From the NCBI RefSeq assembly GCF_001546115.1, contig NZ_KQ955209.1:777395-841394 (forward strand): a DNA stretch of 64,000 bases. The letters run 5' to 3'. The notes beneath the pieces were generated by a model. The model was not told the DNA's origin, did no database searches, and was given only the letters and a program-made list of their open reading frames with translations. The position numbers and the translations under genes are program-made. This DNA comes from Paracoccus aminovorans (lineage in GTDB: Bacteria > Pseudomonadota > Alphaproteobacteria > Rhodobacterales > Rhodobacteraceae). Below, piece by piece: positions 25,903 through 34,551 of the stretch. Within the stretch, counting starts at the first letter, position 1, and every line of letters begins with the position of its first letter.

Positions 25903-26767
25903 ATCCGGCGTGCCGATGGTGCCGGGCAATCTTCCCGTGCTCTTGCCCTTTGCCCCGCGCGGGCCGGCGCATGACGAATTCTTCCTGGTCCGCTGGCTGG
26001 GTGCCATTCCCCTGGCCTGGCTGACCGCGGCGGCGCTGCTGCTTCCGGCTGCGGTCATGGCGCAATCCGGGGGGGCGGCGGAAAGCCCGCTGGACAAGCT
26101 CTTGCGCTGGATCCCCTTCCTGTTCGTGCAGGGATTCCTGTTCAACGTCCTGATCTCGGTCTGCGCAATGGCGATCGGGACTCTGGCGGGCGCCTTTGCC
26201 GGGCTGGGGCTGATCAGCCGCAACCGCTTGGTCCGGATGGTGGTCCAGGGCTATGTCTCGTTCTTCCGCAATATCCCCTGGCTGGTCCTGCTCTTCATCG
26301 TGCTTCTGGCCGCGCCATTCCAGGTCACGGTCTTCGGGACGACCATTCCGCTGCCGAGCTGGATCAAGACGGTGATCGGCCTGGCCATCCCGGTTTCGGC
26401 CAATATCGCCGAGGTGGTGCGCGGCGCCGTGCAATCCGTGCCCACGGCGCAATGGGAGGCGGCGGAATCGCTGGGCTTCACCCGGCGCCAGACCATCTGG
26501 CAGATCATCCTGCCGCAATGCTTCAAGCGGATGCTGCCGCCCTGGATGAACTGGTATGCCATCCTGACCATGTCCACGCCGCTGTGTTCGCTGCTGGGGG
26601 TGGGAGAGATCATCAGCCTGACCCGTCAGGCCATGGAGGCCGAGGGCAACCGTCCCGAACTGCTGCTGCCCTTCTATGGCTTCGCCCTCGTTCTGTTTCT
26701 CGTCTACTGCTACCCGATCGCCCGCCTGACCATGTGGCTCGAGCGTCGGTTCGCGGTCAAAACCTGA
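25892..26767 (+). CDS. polar amino acid ABC transporter permease
   Basis: A 291-residue second permease, longer at the N-terminus than its partner, with a hydrophobic segment near residues 34-55 before the usual domain. The EAA loop is EAAESLGFTRRQTIWQIILP near residue 190. It overlaps the first permease and is followed ten bases later by the ATPase. Confidence 0.9.
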   Translation: MAHKSGVPMVPGNLPVLLPFAPRGPAHDEFFLVRWLGAIPLAWLTAAALLLPAAVMAQSGGAAESPLDKLLRWIPFLFVQGFLFNVLISVCAMAIGTLAGAFAGLGLISRNRLVRMVVQGYVSFFRNIPWLVLLFIVLLAAPFQVTVFGTTIPLPSWIKTVIGLAIPVSANIAEVVRGAVQSVPTAQWEAAESLGFTRRQTIWQIILPQCFKRMLPPWMNWYAILTMSTPLCSLLGVGEIISLTRQAMEAEGNRPELLLPFYGFALVLFLVYCYPIARLTMWLERRFAVKT

Positions 26768-26777
26768 AAGGTGTCCC

Positions 26778-27527
26778 ATGACGCAATGGACTGCCGAGCA
26801 GCCGATCGTCAGCATCCGCGACGTTCACAAATCCTATGGCCAGGTCGAGGTCCTGCGCGGTATCAGCATGGACATCATGAAGGGCGAGGTGATCTGCATC
26901 ATCGGCCCGTCCGGCTCGGGCAAATCGACGTTGATCCGCTGCATCAATGCGCTGAACGACATCCAGGCCGGCTCGATCCAGGTCGAGGGGCAAGAGGTGC
27001 ATGACGCCAAGCTGGACAAGCTGGCGTTGCGCCGCAAGGTCGGCATGGTCTTCCAGCAATACAACCTGTTCCCGCATAAGACCGCGTTGCAGAACGTGAT
27101 GATGGCCCCGATCAAGGTGCTGCGGGAAAATCCGGCCGAGGTCGAGGCGCGGGCCAGGGCGCTGCTGAAGAAGGTCCGGCTGGAGGGGAAAGAGAACCAC
27201 TATCCCGGCGAGCTGTCCGGCGGCCAGCAGCAGCGCGTCGCCATTGCCCGTTCGCTGGCGATGCGGCCCGACGTCATGCTGTTCGACGAGGTGACGGCCG
27301 CACTCGACCCCGAGACGGTCAAGGAGGTGCTGGTGACGATCAAGGATCTTGCGGCCGATGGCATGACCTGCATCCTGGTCACGCATGAGATGGGCTTTGC
27401 CCGCGAGGTGGCAGACCACATCTACTTCACCGACCGCGGTGTGATCGTCGAACATGGCGCGCCAGCCGAGTTCTTCACCAATGCCCAGGATCCGAGGACG
27501 CGCGCCTTTCTGGATCAGGTTCTCTAG
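26778..27527 (+). CDS. polar amino acid ABC transporter ATPase
   Basis: A 249-residue GlnQ/GltL-type ATPase: Walker A GPSGSGKST near residue 43, signature LSGGQQQRVA near 148, Walker B VMLFDEVTAALDP near 170 and the switch His in VTHEMGFA near 203. The Pro usual after Walker B (DEP) is Val here. It energises import through the two permeases upstream. It is the last gene before a strong terminator shared with the convergent sox operon. Confidence 0.93.
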   Translation: MTQWTAEQPIVSIRDVHKSYGQVEVLRGISMDIMKGEVICIIGPSGSGKSTLIRCINALNDIQAGSIQVEGQEVHDAKLDKLALRRKVGMVFQQYNLFPHKTALQNVMMAPIKVLRENPAEVEARARALLKKVRLEGKENHYPGELSGGQQQRVAIARSLAMRPDVMLFDEVTAALDPETVKEVLVTIKDLAADGMTCILVTHEMGFAREVADHIYFTDRGVIVEHGAPAEFFTNAQDPRTRAFLDQVL

Positions 27528-27564
27528 GCCGGAAGGCGGCGCTTGCCGCCCCGGAATGCTGTCA

Positions 27565-27597
27565 AAAAAGTCGGCGCCCTTGTGGCGCCGGCTTTTT
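27565..27597. terminator. bidirectional rho-independent terminator
   Basis: AAAAAGTCGGCGCC (27565-27578) pairs with GGCGCCGGCTTTTT (27584-27597) through a 14-pair stem (one G-T) and a five-base loop, with A- and T-runs on both sides. It ends the ABC operon on the plus strand and the sox operon on the minus strand. A smaller hairpin (27536-27551) precedes it. Confidence 0.85.
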
Positions 27598-27619
27598 CCG
27601 TTGTGGTGGACGCGGATCG

Positions 27620-28378
27620 TCAGGCCATCCTGATGCCGCTGCCGCCCAGGATGCGCCGGACCGAGCCGGCCGCCGAATGGGGCGTGTAGGACCCCGTGAC
27701 CCCGCCCAGCGAACGCGAGGCGATCTCGAGGTTCCATTCCAGCCCCTCGCCGCGGATCTCGATGCGGTGCTCGTTCTCCTGCTGGCCGGGGACGGCGACG
27801 ATGCGGCTGACGGTCCGGTCGAGCCCGATCCCGGCCAGCGCGATCGCGGCATGGACGTTGACGTTGCGAGGGAAGCGCTTGCAGGCCTCGCGCGCCGTGC
27901 CCTCGAAGACGAGCCCTTGGGCATCGAGGTCGAGGCCAAGGCTCTTGCCGCTTTTCGTCGTGGTGATGGTGACCGATTGCAGCAATTCGCGCCCGTCCTC
28001 CAGCCCGTCCAGTGCCATCACGGCGCCATGCGGCACGAAGAAACGCCGGCCGCTGGCGGCAGCGGCATCGCGGATCGCGCGCTCGACTGCCGCGTCGGCC
28101 AGGGCCGTGCCGCTGAAGGCGCAGAAATCCGAGTGCTCCAGCGCGCGGGGCGCCAGGCGCGCCACCAGTTCGGGCATGGCGGTTTCGATGATCAGGTCGA
28201 CACCGCGGGCCAGCGCCTCGGCCTCGTCGCTGATGAAGGTTGCGGCCGGCAGGTCCAGCCAGTCGGCCCGCGCCGTCTCGCGCACCAGCACGAAGTCGAT
28301 GGCCACGTCACCCCGCCGCTGAAGGTCGCGGATGATCGTCTTGCCGATCGTGCCCGCCCCGATGATACCAATGCGCAT
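27620..28378 (-). CDS. aspartate dehydrogenase-like protein
   Basis: A 252-residue NadX/L-aspartate dehydrogenase family protein: N-terminal Rossmann motif GIIGAGTIGKTI, the middle VPHGAVMALDGLEDG region and the C-terminal DUF108-like domain with NVNVHAAIALAGIGLDRT near residue 185. The start at 28378 has GGAGGGC upstream. The family converts L-aspartate to oxaloacetate and ammonia (or to iminoaspartate for NAD synthesis) with NAD(P). As last gene of the soxBDAG operon, 29 bases after soxG, a catabolic role is more likely than cofactor synthesis. Confidence 0.8.
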   Translation of the reverse strand: MRIGIIGAGTIGKTIIRDLQRRGDVAIDFVLVRETARADWLDLPAATFISDEAEALARGVDLIIETAMPELVARLAPRALEHSDFCAFSGTALADAAVERAIRDAAAASGRRFFVPHGAVMALDGLEDGRELLQSVTITTTKSGKSLGLDLDAQGLVFEGTAREACKRFPRNVNVHAAIALAGIGLDRTVSRIVAVPGQQENEHRIEIRGEGLEWNLEIASRSLGGVTGSYTPHSAAGSVRRILGGSGIRMA

Positions 28379-28407
28379 CGCGCCCTCCGCTTGGTTTGTC
28401 GCGTCGA

Positions 28408-29013
28408 TCATCCGGCCAGCCGCGCCGTGCGGATGCCGGGAATCACGTCCTTGATGAAGTCCAGGGCATAGCCCGAGGAGGCAATGTCGAACAGCAGGTC
28501 CAACGCGCCGCCGTCCGCGCTGCGCAGGATCACCGCGTCCATGTGCATGACGCGGGTCTGCGCCACCGCAGCCGCGGGAAATGCGGCAGGGCGGGTGTCC
28601 AGTGCCGTCAGCAGGGGCAGCGCCTGCTCGGCGGCGGGTCCGGTCAGCCGGAACCAGGCCCAGGTTTCATCGCGATAGGCGTCGAAGCCCTTGGGCCCCG
28701 GGCTCTGCCACCAGGCATCGCGCAGCCGCCGGATCACGCCGGGGTCGCCATGCGGATCGGACAGGATGACCGCCTCCTCGGCGCCCAGCGGCACCAGGGT
28801 CAGGCCGGGCAGGTCGAGGGCCCTGTCGATGGGGCCGGGCAGTGGCAGTCCCTGTGCCGCCATCCAGTCCGCAGTTCCCGGACCGCGCAACCCCATGCGG
28901 GGCAGGGCGGACAGGTCGGTCAGCCAGGATTCGCCCGATGCGGGCAGCCGGTCCACGGCGGGCAGCCGTTGGGACAGCGGCCAGTGCCGGGTGGCGATGA
29001 TTGCGGTGGTCAT
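28408..29013 (-). CDS. soxG: sarcosine oxidase-like gamma subunit
   Basis: A 201-residue SoxG-type protein, related to the folate-binding YgfZ/GcvT fold, with the family segments AWFRLTGPAAEQALPLL and ILRSADGGALDLLFDIASS near the C-terminus. Its ATG follows the soxA stop directly. In the heterotetrameric enzyme it helps form the cavity through which the methylene group reaches tetrahydrofolate. Confidence 0.85.
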   Translation of the reverse strand: MTTAIIATRHWPLSQRLPAVDRLPASGESWLTDLSALPRMGLRGPGTADWMAAQGLPLPGPIDRALDLPGLTLVPLGAEEAVILSDPHGDPGVIRRLRDAWWQSPGPKGFDAYRDETWAWFRLTGPAAEQALPLLTALDTRPAAFPAAAVAQTRVMHMDAVILRSADGGALDLLFDIASSGYALDFIKDVIPGIRTARLAG

Positions 29014-31899
29014 TCAGATCTCCTGCCGGGCATTGGTCGGGTCATAGAAGGGCAGGGCCACGACGGCGGCCGAGACCTCGGTGCCGGAAAAGCCCTTGAT
29101 GCGGATTTGCGCGCCGGGCACCGCCTGTTCGGGCGGCGCATAGGCCAGCCCGATCCACTTGCCGACCGAGGGCGAATGGCCGAACGAGGTGACATGCCCG
29201 ACGGGCTGGCCATCGCGCAGCACCAATGCGGATTCGCCGACCTCGGCGGCATTGCCGCCTTCCAGCACGAAGCCGCAAAGCTGCCGCGTCTCGCCCAGGG
29301 CGCGGCGCGCCTCGACCGCGGCCTTGCCGGTGTAGAACGGCTTCTTGCGCGACAGCGCCCAGCCCATGCCCAGTTGATCCGGCGTCGATAGTGCGTCCGT
29401 GTCCTGGCCGATGATGATATGGCCCTTTTCCAGGCGCAGGATCCGCGATGCCTCAAGGCCATAGGGCCGCAGCCCCAAGCCGGCACCCGCGGCGGCCAGC
29501 GCCTGCCACATGCCGACGGCATGGGATTGCGGCAGGTGGATCTCATAGCTCAGCTCGCCCGTGAAGCCGATGCGCATGACGCGAACCGGGCTGCCTGCCA
29601 GCATCCCCTCGCGCCCGTCGAGGAAGCCGAAGGCATCGCGCGAGAAGTCGATGTCGCTGGCCAGTCCCTGCAAGACCGCGCGCGCCTTCGGTCCGGTCAG
29701 GTTGATCGCGGCGAAGGCTGCGGTGACGTTCTGGATGTCGACCTGCATGCCCCAGATCGCCTTTTGCAGCGTCATCTCGGCAAAAAGGCGATCGACCGCG
29801 CCGGTGGTGGCGGTGACGTAGAAGTGCTGCTCGGACATCCGGAAGGCCACGCCGTCGTCCAGGATCGAGCCCATCTCGTTCAGGGCCAGGCAATAGCGCA
29901 CCCGCCCGACCGGCTGGCCGGCATGGGCCATGGTATAGATGCGGTCGAGGAAGGCGGCCGCGTCGCGGCCCCGAAGCTCGAGCTTGCCCAGCGTCGAGAC
30001 GTCGAGCATGCCCACGTCCTCGCGCACCGCGCGGATCTCGCGCAGGATCGCCTCGGCGGGCGGCTCGCTGCCCGGATAGACGAAGGGCCGCCACCAGGCG
30101 CCGACCGGCATCATCCTGGCGCCCGCCTGCACGTGGCAGGGGTGCAGCGCGGTGTGGCGATAGCGTTCCGGCGTCGTATCGGCCAGCAGGCCCAGCTTTT
30201 CCGGGCCGAAGGGCGGGCGCGAGGTGGTGATGCCGACCTCGGCCAGGCTGCGGGCGGTCTTGCGCGCCACGATCCGCGCCGTCGGCAGCGCCGCGTGCCG
30301 CCCCTGCGAAGGCCCCATGCCGACGGTCGAATAGCGCTTGACCAGTTCAAGCTCGCGATAGCCGTCGGCGACGGCGTTCTCGATGTCCTTGACCTGCAGG
30401 TCCTCGTCGAAATCCACGAAATCTCGGCCCTTGGGATGCGGCTCGACCGGCGCGCTGCGGCGCCATGCGCATGCGGCGGGCACGGCGCCTTCGGGGGCGG
30501 AGGCCAGGCCAAGCGCGGCTGCCGCGCGAAGCCCTGCCGCCTCGCCGCTGGCGATGACGCCGTCCAGATCGGACAGCCCGGCCGCCGCGCCGGCCAGATG
30601 CAGATGCGCCGGCACGTCGGTGATCGAGAATCGGGTTCCGGTGTCGTCCGAGGCAAGGCGTGCCCCCGCATGAAGCGCAAGCTGGTAGCCCGGCGTATAG
30701 CCCCCCGCCACGACCAGCAGGTCGCAATCGAGCCGCTTGCGCGTGCCGGCGGCGTCCTGGACCTCGACCGATTGCAGGTGCAGCCCGCCGGGACCCGCCT
30801 TGGCCTCGGTCAGGGTGCAGCCGCGCATGATCGGCAGGCCGCGGCGTGCCAGTTCCTCGGACAGGCCGTCGCGGTCCTCGGCCTCGGGGTCGACGATGGC
30901 GGCGATCCTGACGCCGGCATCGTCGAGGTCCAGCGCGGCGAGATAGCCGTCGCGGTCGCCCGCATAGACGACGGCCCGCTGACCCGGCCGCACCGCGTAA
31001 TGCCGCATCAGGCGCTGCGCGGCCGAAGACAGCATGATCCCCGGCAGATCGTTGTTGCGAAACACCAGCGGCTGCTCATGCGCGCCGGTGGCCAGCACCA
31101 GTTCGGTCGCCCGGATGCGCACCAGCCGGTTGCCGCTGATCACCGGCAGCCAGTTGTTGGCAAAGCGGCCGTTGCAGGTCGCGCCGGTCATCACCGAAAG
31201 GCCCGGCAGGGCAAGGGCCCTGTCCCGCAGCGCGGACAGGTGCCGGGTGCCCAGGCCCGCGTCCGTTGCGAAGCGGGCATAGGTCAGGGCCCCACCCAGC
31301 TCCGGCTCCTTTTCGACCAGGATCACCCCGGCGCCGGCCTCGGCCGCGCGGACCGCGGCGGCGAGCCCTGCGGGACCGCCGCCCACGACCAGCACGTCGC
31401 AATGCCGGGTTTCCTTGACATAGCGCCTGGGCGCGGCATCGGTGCTGACCGTGCCAAGCCCGGCAGAGGCGCGGATCATCGGCTCCCACAGCTTCAGCCA
31501 GCTCGACCGGCGGGGTCCGAAGAAGGTGCGGTAATAGAAGCCCACCGGCAGGAAGCGGCCAAAGCGTTCGATGATCTGTCCACGGTCGCGGCGCAGGCTG
31601 CCCTTGACATTTTGCGGCGTCACGGCGATGCCGTCGGACGCCAGCCGCAGGTCGGCGCGGACATTCGGCTCCTCTCCGATCTGGACCAGGGTGTTCGCAT
31701 CCTGCCCGCACATGGTCAGGATGCCGCGCGGCCGGTGATACTTGAACGAGCGCGACAGCACCCATTCGCCATTCGCAGCCAGCGCGCTGGCGATCGTGTC
31801 GCCCGGATGGCCGGCGACGCGACGCCCCTCGAAGGTGAAGGCCAAGCCGCGGCTACGGTCGATGCGGCTGCCCCAGCCGCTGCCAAGTCTGTTCGTCAT
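29014..31899 (-). CDS. soxA: sarcosine oxidase-like alpha subunit
   Basis: A 961-residue SoxA-type protein. Order of parts: N-terminal ferredoxin-like fold without cluster (FKYHRPRGILTMCG), NAD-binding Rossmann domain (VVGGGPAGLAAAVRAAEAG near 174), a linking domain, and a C-terminal GcvT-like folate domain starting with VGMLDVSTLGKLELRG near residue 655. Complexes of this type oxidatively remove N-methyl groups and transfer the carbon to tetrahydrofolate. The start at 31899 overlaps the soxD stop by four bases (ATGA). Confidence 0.92.
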   Translation of the reverse strand: MTNRLGSGWGSRIDRSRGLAFTFEGRRVAGHPGDTIASALAANGEWVLSRSFKYHRPRGILTMCGQDANTLVQIGEEPNVRADLRLASDGIAVTPQNVKGSLRRDRGQIIERFGRFLPVGFYYRTFFGPRRSSWLKLWEPMIRASAGLGTVSTDAAPRRYVKETRHCDVLVVGGGPAGLAAAVRAAEAGAGVILVEKEPELGGALTYARFATDAGLGTRHLSALRDRALALPGLSVMTGATCNGRFANNWLPVISGNRLVRIRATELVLATGAHEQPLVFRNNDLPGIMLSSAAQRLMRHYAVRPGQRAVVYAGDRDGYLAALDLDDAGVRIAAIVDPEAEDRDGLSEELARRGLPIMRGCTLTEAKAGPGGLHLQSVEVQDAAGTRKRLDCDLLVVAGGYTPGYQLALHAGARLASDDTGTRFSITDVPAHLHLAGAAAGLSDLDGVIASGEAAGLRAAAALGLASAPEGAVPAACAWRRSAPVEPHPKGRDFVDFDEDLQVKDIENAVADGYRELELVKRYSTVGMGPSQGRHAALPTARIVARKTARSLAEVGITTSRPPFGPEKLGLLADTTPERYRHTALHPCHVQAGARMMPVGAWWRPFVYPGSEPPAEAILREIRAVREDVGMLDVSTLGKLELRGRDAAAFLDRIYTMAHAGQPVGRVRYCLALNEMGSILDDGVAFRMSEQHFYVTATTGAVDRLFAEMTLQKAIWGMQVDIQNVTAAFAAINLTGPKARAVLQGLASDIDFSRDAFGFLDGREGMLAGSPVRVMRIGFTGELSYEIHLPQSHAVGMWQALAAAGAGLGLRPYGLEASRILRLEKGHIIIGQDTDALSTPDQLGMGWALSRKKPFYTGKAAVEARRALGETRQLCGFVLEGGNAAEVGESALVLRDGQPVGHVTSFGHSPSVGKWIGLAYAPPEQAVPGAQIRIKGFSGTEVSAAVVALPFYDPTNARQEI

Positions 31900-32162
31900 G
31901 CGACGCTCGCGATGTTGTCGGCGGCCGGTTTCAGATAGGTCCGCAGGATTTCGTCGGTGATCAGGTTGCGCTCGGCGATGAACACCGTGTTCGACGGCGT
32001 GTGCCGCCACCATTCGCGCAGCACCCCCATCGGGTTCGGCGCAAAGAACAGATGCTGGACCAGCGCGGCGGCCGTCAGTTCGGCACCGTCATGCACCGGC
32101 CCGAGCCACTGGAATTCCGAGATGTTGCGGGGCCCGTTCAGCGGGCAGGACATGATCTTCAT
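31896..32162 (-). CDS. soxD: sarcosine oxidase-like delta subunit, atypical
   Basis: An 88-residue SoxD-type protein recognised by its size, operon position between soxB and soxA, and segments such as NPMGVLREWWRH. Canonical delta subunits bind zinc through two Cys in an N-terminal CPYCG motif, one His and a later Cys. Here C6 is kept, the second Cys is Asn (CPLNG, N9), and no Cys follows the WRH segment. Zinc binding is therefore probably lost. An ATG at 32153 is an alternative start. Confidence 0.78.
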   Translation of the reverse strand: MKIMSCPLNGPRNISEFQWLGPVHDGAELTAAALVQHLFFAPNPMGVLREWWRHTPSNTVFIAERNLITDEILRTYLKPAADNIASVA

Positions 32163-32170
32163 GGTTTCAC

Positions 32171-33412
32171 CTAATGCCCGGCGGCGGTCGCGCCCATTTC
32201 GTTCAGAAGCTCGAAACGCGAGAACCGTTCGAGCGAGAAGGGGACAAGGATGTCCGGCACGCGGCCGGTGGCGATGGTCTCGGCCATGCGCTTGCCTGCC
32301 ACACCGGTTGCCTTGAACCCCCAGGTTCCCCAACCCGCGTCCAGCCAGTAGTTCTGCAGCGGCGAGGCGCCCATGATCGGGCTGAAATCGGGGGTGATGT
32401 CGGTGATGCCAGCCCATTGCCGCAGGATCTTGATATTGTGCAGAAACGGCATCAGCTGCAGCGCTCCGGTGGCGAGCGATTCCTTCTGCGGCAGGCTCGA
32501 ACGGGTCGAAGCCAGCTGATAGGGATCGGTGCCGCCGCCGATGACGATCTCGCCACGCGAGGATTGCACCAGGTAGGTGTGCAGGTTCGACGACGACAGC
32601 AGGATGTCCAGAAATGGCTTCAGCGGCTGCGTCACCATGGCCTGCAGCGGAAAGCAACGGATCGGCAACGGAATCCCCGCCATCTCAGCGATGCGGCCGT
32701 TCATGCCGCCGGCGGCCTGCAGCACCTGACCGGCGGTGATGGTGCCGCGATTGGTCCTGACCTCGGTGATGCGGCCGTTGGCGATACCGAAACCCTCGAC
32801 CTCGGTGCGCTGGTGGATCTCGACGCCCTTCTCGGCCGCGCGCTTGGCATAGCCCCAAGCAACGGCGTCATGCCGCGCGGTGCCGCCGTCGGCGTGCCAG
32901 AGCCCGCCTAGAACCTCGTGCTGGCCGCCAAAATCCATGTTCACATGGGGGCAAAGCTCCTGCACCGTCTTGGCGTCGACCAATTCGGTCCGGATGCCGA
33001 CATGATTGCCCGTCTCGGCCCGCAGCCGGAAGCTGCGCATCGCCGCGTCGGAATGGGCCAGCGTCAGCTGCCCACGCTGCGAGAACATGACGTTGAAACC
33101 CAGTTCCTCGGACATGGCTTCGAACAGCGAAACCCCCTCGCGGTAGAATGCGATCGAGGGCGGCGTCAGGTAATTCGACCTGACGGTGGTGGTGTTGCGC
33201 GCCGTGTTCCCGCCGGCGAGATAGCCCTTTTCCAGGACGGCGACATTCTTGACGCCGTGATGGTTCGACAGGTAATAGGCCGCGGCAAGTCCATGCCCGC
33301 CGCCGCCGATGATCACCACGTCATAATGCTTGCGCAGGTCGGGCGTGGGCGGGATGTCGCGGAACGGGCGATGGCCGCGCCTCAGGCCATATTTCAGAAG
33401 TTCTATCGGCAT
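32171..33412 (-). CDS. soxB: sarcosine oxidase-like beta subunit
   Basis: A 413-residue SoxB-type flavoprotein with FAD-binding motif VVIIGGGGHGLAAAYYL at residues 32-48. H173, in GGLWHADGGTARHD, matches the His that carries covalent FMN in the known beta subunit. It holds the amine-oxidation site. It is the first gene of soxB-D-A-G plus the aspartate dehydrogenase-like gene, and divergent from the LysR gene at 33530. Family members accept sarcosine; substrate range here is open. Confidence 0.92.
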   Translation of the reverse strand: MPIELLKYGLRRGHRPFRDIPPTPDLRKHYDVVIIGGGGHGLAAAYYLSNHHGVKNVAVLEKGYLAGGNTARNTTTVRSNYLTPPSIAFYREGVSLFEAMSEELGFNVMFSQRGQLTLAHSDAAMRSFRLRAETGNHVGIRTELVDAKTVQELCPHVNMDFGGQHEVLGGLWHADGGTARHDAVAWGYAKRAAEKGVEIHQRTEVEGFGIANGRITEVRTNRGTITAGQVLQAAGGMNGRIAEMAGIPLPIRCFPLQAMVTQPLKPFLDILLSSSNLHTYLVQSSRGEIVIGGGTDPYQLASTRSSLPQKESLATGALQLMPFLHNIKILRQWAGITDITPDFSPIMGASPLQNYWLDAGWGTWGFKATGVAGKRMAETIATGRVPDILVPFSLERFSRFELLNEMGATAAGH

Positions 33413-33529
33413 TGGATCATCCTGATTTCTTGCCCGCAACCTCGGCTGACAGGGGGCATCACGCAAGAAAGCGAACTTTACCCTCAGACCTCGTTTTGCT
33501 AATAGGATCAGAAAGAATTGGTTGCCCTC

Positions 33530-34423
33530 ATGCGCGCCTTGCCGCATCTGACCTATCTGCAGGCCTTCGACGCCGCCGCCCGCCATCTCAGCTTCAGCAA
33601 GGCGGCCGAGGAACTGAACTGCACGCAGTCGGCGATCAGCCAGCGCATCCGGGCGCTTGAGCAATATCTGGGCCGGCCGCTGTTCCACCGCCTGCGCAAC
33701 GGGCTGGAACTCAGCGAAGTCGGCCAGGCCTATCGCCCCGGGGTGGCCGAGGCGCTGGACGTGCTGGAGGCCGCGACGCAGGGGCTTGTCGGCGCGCGCG
33801 CGCGTCGGACCGTGACGGTCTCGGCGCCGATCTCCTTCGCTTCGATCTGGCTCTCGGCCGAGATGCACCGCTTCCACGCCCTGAATCCGGATATCGAGGT
33901 GCGGGTCAACAGCACGATCTGGACCGATCCCAATGTCGAACTGGCCGATCTCAGCATCGCCGTGGTGGACGAGGTCCAGTTGCGGCCCGAACTGACCCCC
34001 CTGCGGCGCGAGCGCATGGTGCTGGTCGCGCCGGCGGGAGAGCCGGGACCGGCCCAGGGCCAGCCGCTTGCGGAATGGATCAATGCGCGCCGCATGATCT
34101 ATGTCCAGGGCAAGCACCAGCTTTGGGAACGCTGGGCGGATGCCAGCGGGACGGTGCTTGCGCCGCGGGTCGCACCGGTCAAGGTCGACAATGCGGCGAC
34201 GGCGCTCGAAATGGTAGTAGGCTCCGGCGGCATCAGCGTCGTCTTCGGAACGCATTGCGATCCCTATCTCGCCGCCGGTCGGCTCAGCGCGCCGGCCGGG
34301 GCGGGACTCCCGACCTCGCTGGTGCATACCGTGGCGCTGACGCGGCCCAGCCCCTCGCCCTCCGTGCGCAAGTTTCACGCCTGGCTGGTCGCGGCGTTCG
34401 GCGCCGCCAGCGTCCCGGACTGA
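33530..34423 (+). CDS. LysR-family regulator, GcvA-like
   Basis: A 297-residue LysR regulator with helix-turn-helix at about residues 1-62 (FSKAAEELNCTQSAISQRIR) and a GcvA-type effector domain with the short FASIWLSAEMHRFHALNPDI segment near 105. It is divergent from soxB and probably controls that operon. A TTG at 33518 could add four residues; the ATG at 33530 is preferred, though no strong ribosome-binding site decides. Confidence 0.87.
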   Translation: MRALPHLTYLQAFDAAARHLSFSKAAEELNCTQSAISQRIRALEQYLGRPLFHRLRNGLELSEVGQAYRPGVAEALDVLEAATQGLVGARARRTVTVSAPISFASIWLSAEMHRFHALNPDIEVRVNSTIWTDPNVELADLSIAVVDEVQLRPELTPLRRERMVLVAPAGEPGPAQGQPLAEWINARRMIYVQGKHQLWERWADASGTVLAPRVAPVKVDNAATALEMVVGSGGISVVFGTHCDPYLAAGRLSAPAGAGLPTSLVHTVALTRPSPSPSVRKFHAWLVAAFGAASVPD

Positions 34424-34518
34424 AACGCCACCGCGCTGGGTCATCGCCCTGCGTGATCCTGGCCGTTGCCGGCCTCCGGCGGGGGTATTTTTGCAACGGA
34501 GAAGACATGCGCTGGGCA

Positions 34519-34540
34519 AGGGCGGCTCGATGGCCGCCCT
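34519..34540. terminator. hairpin between convergent lysR and purU
   Basis: AGGGCGGC (34519-34526) pairs with GCCGCCCT (34533-34540) across six bases in the gap between the convergent LysR gene and purU. On the plus strand a short T-run follows some bases later (34549-34552), so termination is plausible but weak. Confidence 0.45.
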
Positions 34541-34551
34541 GCGTGGGCTTT

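Noticed and set aside
10708..33412. A creatinine route through N-methylhydantoin and sarcosine, joining hyuAB to soxBDAG
   Set aside because: No N-carbamoylsarcosine amidase or creatinine deaminase is seen, the hyuAB and sox operons are separate with different regulators, and the hyuAB family name does not fix the substrate.
33413..33529. A glycine riboswitch in front of soxB
   Set aside because: The gap between soxB and the LysR gene is only 117 bp, shared by two divergent promoters, and no paired aptamer core could be recognised.
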